Part shown: positions 6,310-8,454 of the stretch, one piece after another
Layout: every line of letters starts with the position of its first letter
How positions within the stretch are numbered: the first letter of the stretch is position 1
Position numbers and translations under genes: made by a program
Notes under the pieces: generated by a model
What the model saw: only the letters and a program-made list of their open reading frames with translations
Databases searched by the model: none
Told to the model about the DNA's origin: nothing
From: Gemmatimonadota bacterium
Lineage (GTDB): Bacteria; Gemmatimonadota; Gemmatimonadetes; Gemmatimonadales; GWC2-71-9
Direction of reading: 5' to 3'
Assembly: GCA_003222235.1 (NCBI GenBank)
Contig: QHVD01000122.1
Location: 1-8,454 of the forward strand
DNA length: 8,454 nucleotides

Positions 6310-6780
6310 CTAAAGTTTTGCAGACGCCCGCACTGCAGGAATGGCAGCCCTAAGGAGAATGGCGTCCTCGACCGGACGCCGGTAATAGTTCTCGCGCCGC
6401 CCGACTTCCCGGAACCCCAGCTGCTCGTACAGGGCTCGCGCCACGGCGTTCGATGCCCGCACCTCGAGATAGACGGCCGTGACGCCCCTCGAGCCGAGCA
6501 GCTCGAGGATCGCCCGGCCGAGACCACACCCCACCCCGCGCCGACGGAACTGCGGTGCCACCGCCAGGTTGAGGATCTCCCCCTCATCTGCCGCGCCACG
6601 CGCGATCACATACCCCACGATCTCACGCTCCCCGGCGGCGACGAGGAACGGCATGCGCACCGCGACACAGTCTCGGAAGTCGGTTGCAGACCAAGGATCG
6701 GAGAACGTGGCCTGCTCGATCGCGACGATGGCGGGGACGTCAGCCGATCGGGCGGGACGGATCTGGTAAGGGGCGGCCGT
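6310..6780 (-). CDS. rimI: RimI-type N-alpha-acetyltransferase (GNAT), probable ACG start
   Basis: A GNAT acetyltransferase that moves acetyl from acetyl-CoA to protein N-termini; RimI acetylates ribosomal protein S18 in E. coli and is often encoded beside tsaB. Numbering from the ACG at 6780 gives 156 residues, the normal size. Conserved parts are YQIRPARSADVPAIVAIE (5-22), FSDPWS (26-31), ILNLAVAP (69-76), the acetyl-CoA loop R79-RRGVG (R-x-x-G-x-G), catalytic-type Glu106 in LEVRASN, Tyr118 in ALYEQLGF, and YYRRPVEDA (132-140). The conserved N-terminus has no in-frame ATG, GTG or TTG before it; the first such codon is GTG at 6660, which would remove 40 residues. GGGAGG lies exactly 6 nt before ACG 6780, hence this start. 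It overlaps tsaB by 41 nt. A CTG at 6811-6813 or an indel against the out-of-frame ATG at 6792-6794 are alternatives. The family call is firm; the start is not. Confidence 0.85.
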   Translation of the reverse strand, partial: TAAPYQIRPARSADVPAIVAIEQATFSDPWSATDFRDCVAVRMPFLVAAGEREIVGYVIARGAADEGEILNLAVAPQFRRRGVGCGLGRAILELLGSRGVTAVYLEVRASNAVARALYEQLGFREVGRRENYYRRPVEDAILLRAAIPAVRASAKL

Positions 6781-7471
6781 GACGTGCCTCCCATTTGACC
6801 TGCGCTTCGGCAGGGCGTCCGTAGACAGGCTCAGCTGCGAGCGGATCGGGCAGCTCGCGCGCGGCTCCGGCCCGCGCCGCCAGCAGGAGTAGGGATGCGG
6901 CGAGCGGGCGCAGCGCGTCGAGCCCTACCGGCGGGGCGCCCGTCCAGCGGCCGACCTCCTCGGCATGCGCCAGAGCGCCGTCGCCGACCGCGACCCGGGG
7001 CCGGACGGGCGCGATCCGCACCAGTTCGGCCACGGTGAGCAGGGCTGGAGCGACGAGGCAATCGACCTTGTCCGGCTGAAACCCGTACACCGCGCCGTAG
7101 ATCTGGCCGCGCAGGGCGTCGAAGCAGGCGGCGACGGGCGACCCGATGAGCTCCGCGGCGCCCAGCGCCGCAGCCATCAGACTTGGCACGGCCGAGATGC
7201 CGATCCCGCGCTCGTGCGCCAGGCCCTTCGCCGCCGCCCAGCCGATCCGCAGGCCCGTGAAGCTGCCCGGCCCGTCCGCCACCACCAGCGCAGCAAGGTC
7301 TCGAGCCCGCGCCCCGGCGGCGGCGAGCGCCCGGTCCACGAGCGTGATGATCTGGGCCGCGTGCCGGCGCGCCCCCTTCGCCGCCACGACACTCCGGACC
7401 TCGCGGGGGCTCCCGGCCGCGGCGCTCGCGATATCCGTGGCCGTATCGATGGCGAGAATCAACCCCTCCAC
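6740..7471 (-). CDS. tsaB: tRNA t6A37 threonylcarbamoyltransferase complex subunit TsaB
   Basis: A 243-residue ASKHA-fold protein that partners TsaD (catalytic) and TsaE in transferring the threonylcarbamoyl group to A37 of ANN-decoding tRNAs. The N-terminus GLILAIDTATD (3-13) is the first phosphate-type strand of the fold. RRHAAQI (35-41) and DGPGSFTGLRIGWAAAKGLA (66-85) are the strongest TsaB signatures. ACFDALRGQIYGAVY (115-129) and EPVYGRPAEA (214-223) also match the family. The GTG at 7471 is chosen because homology begins there and GGAGG lies 10 nt upstream. A longer frame continues to 7603, but its extra 44 residues are translated 7-bp repeat and are not TsaB-like. It overlaps rimI by about 41 nt. 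tsaD is not in the window. Confidence 0.93.
   Translation of the reverse strand: MEGLILAIDTATDIASAAAGSPREVRSVVAAKGARRHAAQIITLVDRALAAAGARARDLAALVVADGPGSFTGLRIGWAAAKGLAHERGIGISAVPSLMAAALGAAELIGSPVAACFDALRGQIYGAVYGFQPDKVDCLVAPALLTVAELVRIAPVRPRVAVGDGALAHAEEVGRWTGAPPVGLDALRPLAASLLLLAARAGAARELPDPLAAEPVYGRPAEAQVKWEARHGRPLPDPSRPIG
6787..6792 (-). promoter_or_regulatory. Shine-Dalgarno sequence that points to an ACG start for rimI
   Basis: GGGAGG, the same hexamer used by tolR, sits 6 nt before ACG at 6780-6778 and inside the end of tsaB. An ATG overlaps its first G but is out of frame with rimI. The spacing and the conserved rimI N-terminus immediately after make it the best start signal available. 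Confidence 0.55.
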
Positions 7472-7622
7472 CCGCGCCCCGCCCTCCAATGCGGAATGTG
7501 GAATGCGGAGTGCGGAATGTACGGACGAGCGTCGTGTGGCACGACCTCGCCCTTCAATTCCGCATTCCGCATTCCGCACTCCGCACTTTCTATCGTTCCC
7601 CACTCCGCACTCCGCATTCGCA
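7472..7622. repeat. tsaE-tsaB intergenic gap filled by heptamer repeats in inverted orientation
   Basis: This 151-bp gap is the longest in the window and is mostly repeat. Plus-strand left arm 7491-7518 is four 7-bp units: GCGGAAT, GTGGAAT, GCGGAGT, GCGGAAT. Right arm 7557-7584 is four units of the reverse complement: ATTCCGC three times, then ACTCCGC. Two further ACTCCGC units (7602-7615) and a degenerate one run up to the tsaE stop codon. The four-unit arms are equally spaced around 7537.5, where a separate hairpin sits. Shifted by one unit, the arms share 16 consecutive identical bases (TGCGGAGTGCGGAATG and its complement). No gene or obvious promoter lies in the gap. It looks like an intergenic structured repeat of the REP or MITE kind, but I cannot show other copies from one window. 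Confidence 0.85.
7526..7549. repeat. Small hairpin at the centre of the heptamer inverted repeat
   Basis: Plus strand CGAG, bulged C, GTCGTG, loop TGG, CACGAC, CTCG: a 10-bp stem with one bulged base. Its centre coincides with the symmetry centre of the flanking four-unit heptamer arms, so the whole of 7491-7584 can fold as one long hairpin. It lacks a U-tract on either strand and is not a standard intrinsic terminator. Confidence 0.7.
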
Positions 7623-8045
7623 TCACGGGACCTCCTCCAGCACCCGGATATCCGCTGCCTCCCCGTAGCTTAGTTGGAACTGCCGATCGAGGGGCGGGAC
7701 CCACGCGCCGGCGCGCTCGGGCCATTCGACCAGGACGATGGCGCCCTCGCGTACCATGTCGTCGAACCCGAGGTCACGGGCCTCGTCGGGCGACTCGAGG
7801 CGATAGCAGTCCACGTGGTACACGGGGCGGCCCGCGCGGTCTTCGTAATGATGCACCAGAGCGTAGGTCGGGCTCGTGGCGTGCACGCGCGCGCCCAGGC
7901 CCCGGCAGATTGCCTGGACCAGCGTGGTCTTGCCGCTGCCAAGCTCGCCCGACAGCCCGACCACGGCGGGCGCGGCGAGCTCGCGCCCGAGGTCCTCACC
8001 GAACCGGTTGAGCTCGTCCGCGCGCAGGCGCAGGGCGCGCCCCAT
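7623..8045 (-). CDS. tsaE: tRNA t6A37 modification ATPase TsaE
   Basis: A 140-residue P-loop ATPase, slightly short of the usual 150. It works with TsaB and TsaD in t6A37 synthesis, ATP hydrolysis resetting the complex between cycles. The Walker A motif is GELGSGKTT (33-41). SPTYALVHHY (58-67) is the switch region, HVDCYRL (77-83) matches the family HxDxYR motif, and VLVEWPER (104-111) is the Walker B-like strand with the conserved EWP. ATG at 8045 gives a family-typical N-terminus. The first 50 nt overlap the end of uvrB in another frame. The stop at 7623 abuts a block of 7-bp repeats, so the 3' end of its message would begin with that structure. Function is assigned with high confidence because all the motifs are intact and tsaB follows. 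Confidence 0.94.
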   Translation of the reverse strand: MGRALRLRADELNRFGEDLGRELAAPAVVGLSGELGSGKTTLVQAICRGLGARVHATSPTYALVHHYEDRAGRPVYHVDCYRLESPDEARDLGFDDMVREGAIVLVEWPERAGAWVPPLDRQFQLSYGEAADIRVLEEVP

Positions 8046-8454
8046 CCGCTTCCGCCCGAAGCTCGAGGATCTGGTCCCGCAACAACGCCGCCAGCTCGAA
8101 ATCGAGCTCCTCGGCCGCCGCCTGCATCTGCTGCTCCAGCAGCCGGATTAGCGCGTCGCGCTCGCGCGCGTCCGCGGGCCGGCGGACGGCGGCGCTCGCC
8201 GCCTTCGCGGTCTTCGCGTCCGCCACGCGTGTGGCAAAGCGCACCTGGTCCACCGACTTCACGATCGAGCGGGGCGTGATGTCGTGCCGTTCGTTGTATT
8301 CCTGTTGCAGCCGGCGCCGCCGGTTCATCTCGTCGAGCGCCCGCCGCATCGAGTCCGTCTGCCGGTCGGCGTAGAGGATGGCCCTGCCGTTGAGGTGGCG
8401 CGCCGCGCGGCCCACCGTCTGGACGAGGGAGCGGTCGGAGCGGAGGAACCCCTC
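7996..8454 (-). CDS. uvrB: Excinuclease ABC subunit B, C-terminal part (runs off the right edge)
   Basis: The last 152 residues of UvrB, the damage-verifying helicase-like subunit of nucleotide excision repair. The fragment opens with EGFLRSDRSL and QTVGRAARH (helicase motif VI, with the arginines that contact ATP), followed by GRAILYAD (23-30) and MRRALDEMNRRR, then YNERHDITPRSI (53-64), all highly conserved in UvrB. A linker rich in Ala, Arg and Lys leads to the UVR domain (about 102-134, LIRLLEQQMQAAAEELDFE and LLRDQI), the coiled hairpin that binds UvrC. About 18 residues, rich in Ala, Arg and Pro, follow that domain. This tail is written over the start of tsaE in another frame (50-nt overlap). 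The ATP-binding and beta-hairpin parts are outside the window. Confidence 0.96.
   Translation of the reverse strand, partial: EGFLRSDRSLVQTVGRAARHLNGRAILYADRQTDSMRRALDEMNRRRRLQQEYNERHDITPRSIVKSVDQVRFATRVADAKTAKAASAAVRRPADARERDALIRLLEQQMQAAAEELDFELAALLRDQILELRAEADGARPAPARGRAQPVR

Noticed and set aside
6298..6316. CIRCE (HrcA) element upstream of the ssb promoter, suggested by TTAGCAC on the minus strand
   Set aside because: Only a seven-base half match is present; the partner half GAGTGCTAA at 9-bp spacing is absent.
6606..6794. Small ORF from the ATG at 6794, or this ATG as the rimI start
   Set aside because: It is out of frame with rimI, and its translation (MGGTSRPPLTRS and onward) has no family resemblance. 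It would serve only if the sequence contains an indel, which is noted under the rimI finding.
7526..7549. Intrinsic transcription terminator after tsaE
   Set aside because: The stem is good but there is no run of T after it on either strand, and tsaB follows in the same direction.
7472..7603. N-terminal extension of TsaB by 44 residues up to 7603
   Set aside because: The extra residues are simply the translated heptamer repeats (HSALRIPHSA-like). TsaB homology and a GTG with a nearby GGAGG begin at 7471.
7491..7622. CRISPR array or tandem coding repeat
   Set aside because: Units are only 7 bp, adjacent without spacers, and occur in both orientations. The unit length is not a multiple of three, so a conserved coding role is unlikely.

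Overview
This is a G+C-rich (about two thirds by eye), densely packed bacterial chromosomal segment in which every convincing gene lies on the minus strand, so the biology reads from high to low coordinates. The gene set (uvrB, t6A-tRNA genes, ssb, heme and Tol genes, a secreted protein with a signal peptide ending in 'RAQ' followed by Asp/Thr/Pro-rich linker) suggests a Gram-negative-type cell envelope. The style resembles uncultured Gemmatimonadota; that placement is an inference from gene order and protein style, not something the sequence proves.

Right-hand block (8454 to about 6310): the 3' end of uvrB (nucleotide excision repair) overlaps tsaE by 50 nt. A 151-bp gap follows, filled with 7-bp repeats in inverted orientation around a small perfect hairpin. 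Then come tsaB and rimI. TsaE and TsaB are parts of the tRNA t6A37 modification machinery, and RimI is the N-acetyltransferase commonly found beside tsaB. The conserved N-terminus of rimI overlaps the end of tsaB and has no ATG, GTG or TTG in front of it. An ideally spaced GGGAGG points to an ACG start.

Middle block (6289 to 4457): a near-consensus sigma70-type promoter (TTGACA, 17 bp, TATACT) with a palindrome filling its spacer drives ssb, the single-stranded DNA-binding protein. Its gene overlaps a secreted LysM-domain protein by 29 nt. The ssb linker is encoded by a very G-rich tract.

Left-hand block (4415 to 1): a HemX/CcsA-like membrane protein and hemA (glutamyl-tRNA reductase, first step of C5 heme synthesis) form a pair. 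They are followed, with an 11-nt overlap, by a galE-type UDP-glucose 4-epimerase. Then come tolQ, tolR and the beginning of a TolA/TonB-like gene that runs off the left edge. These last three would form the inner-membrane proton-driven motor of the Tol (or Ton) envelope system.

The gaps from the ssb promoter leftward are 0 to 41 nt or are overlaps, so a long polycistron from that promoter is plausible, though not shown. I see no CRISPR array, tRNA, rRNA, transposase or prophage gene. The window is mainly housekeeping. The unusual material is at the level of start codons, repeats and regulatory structure.
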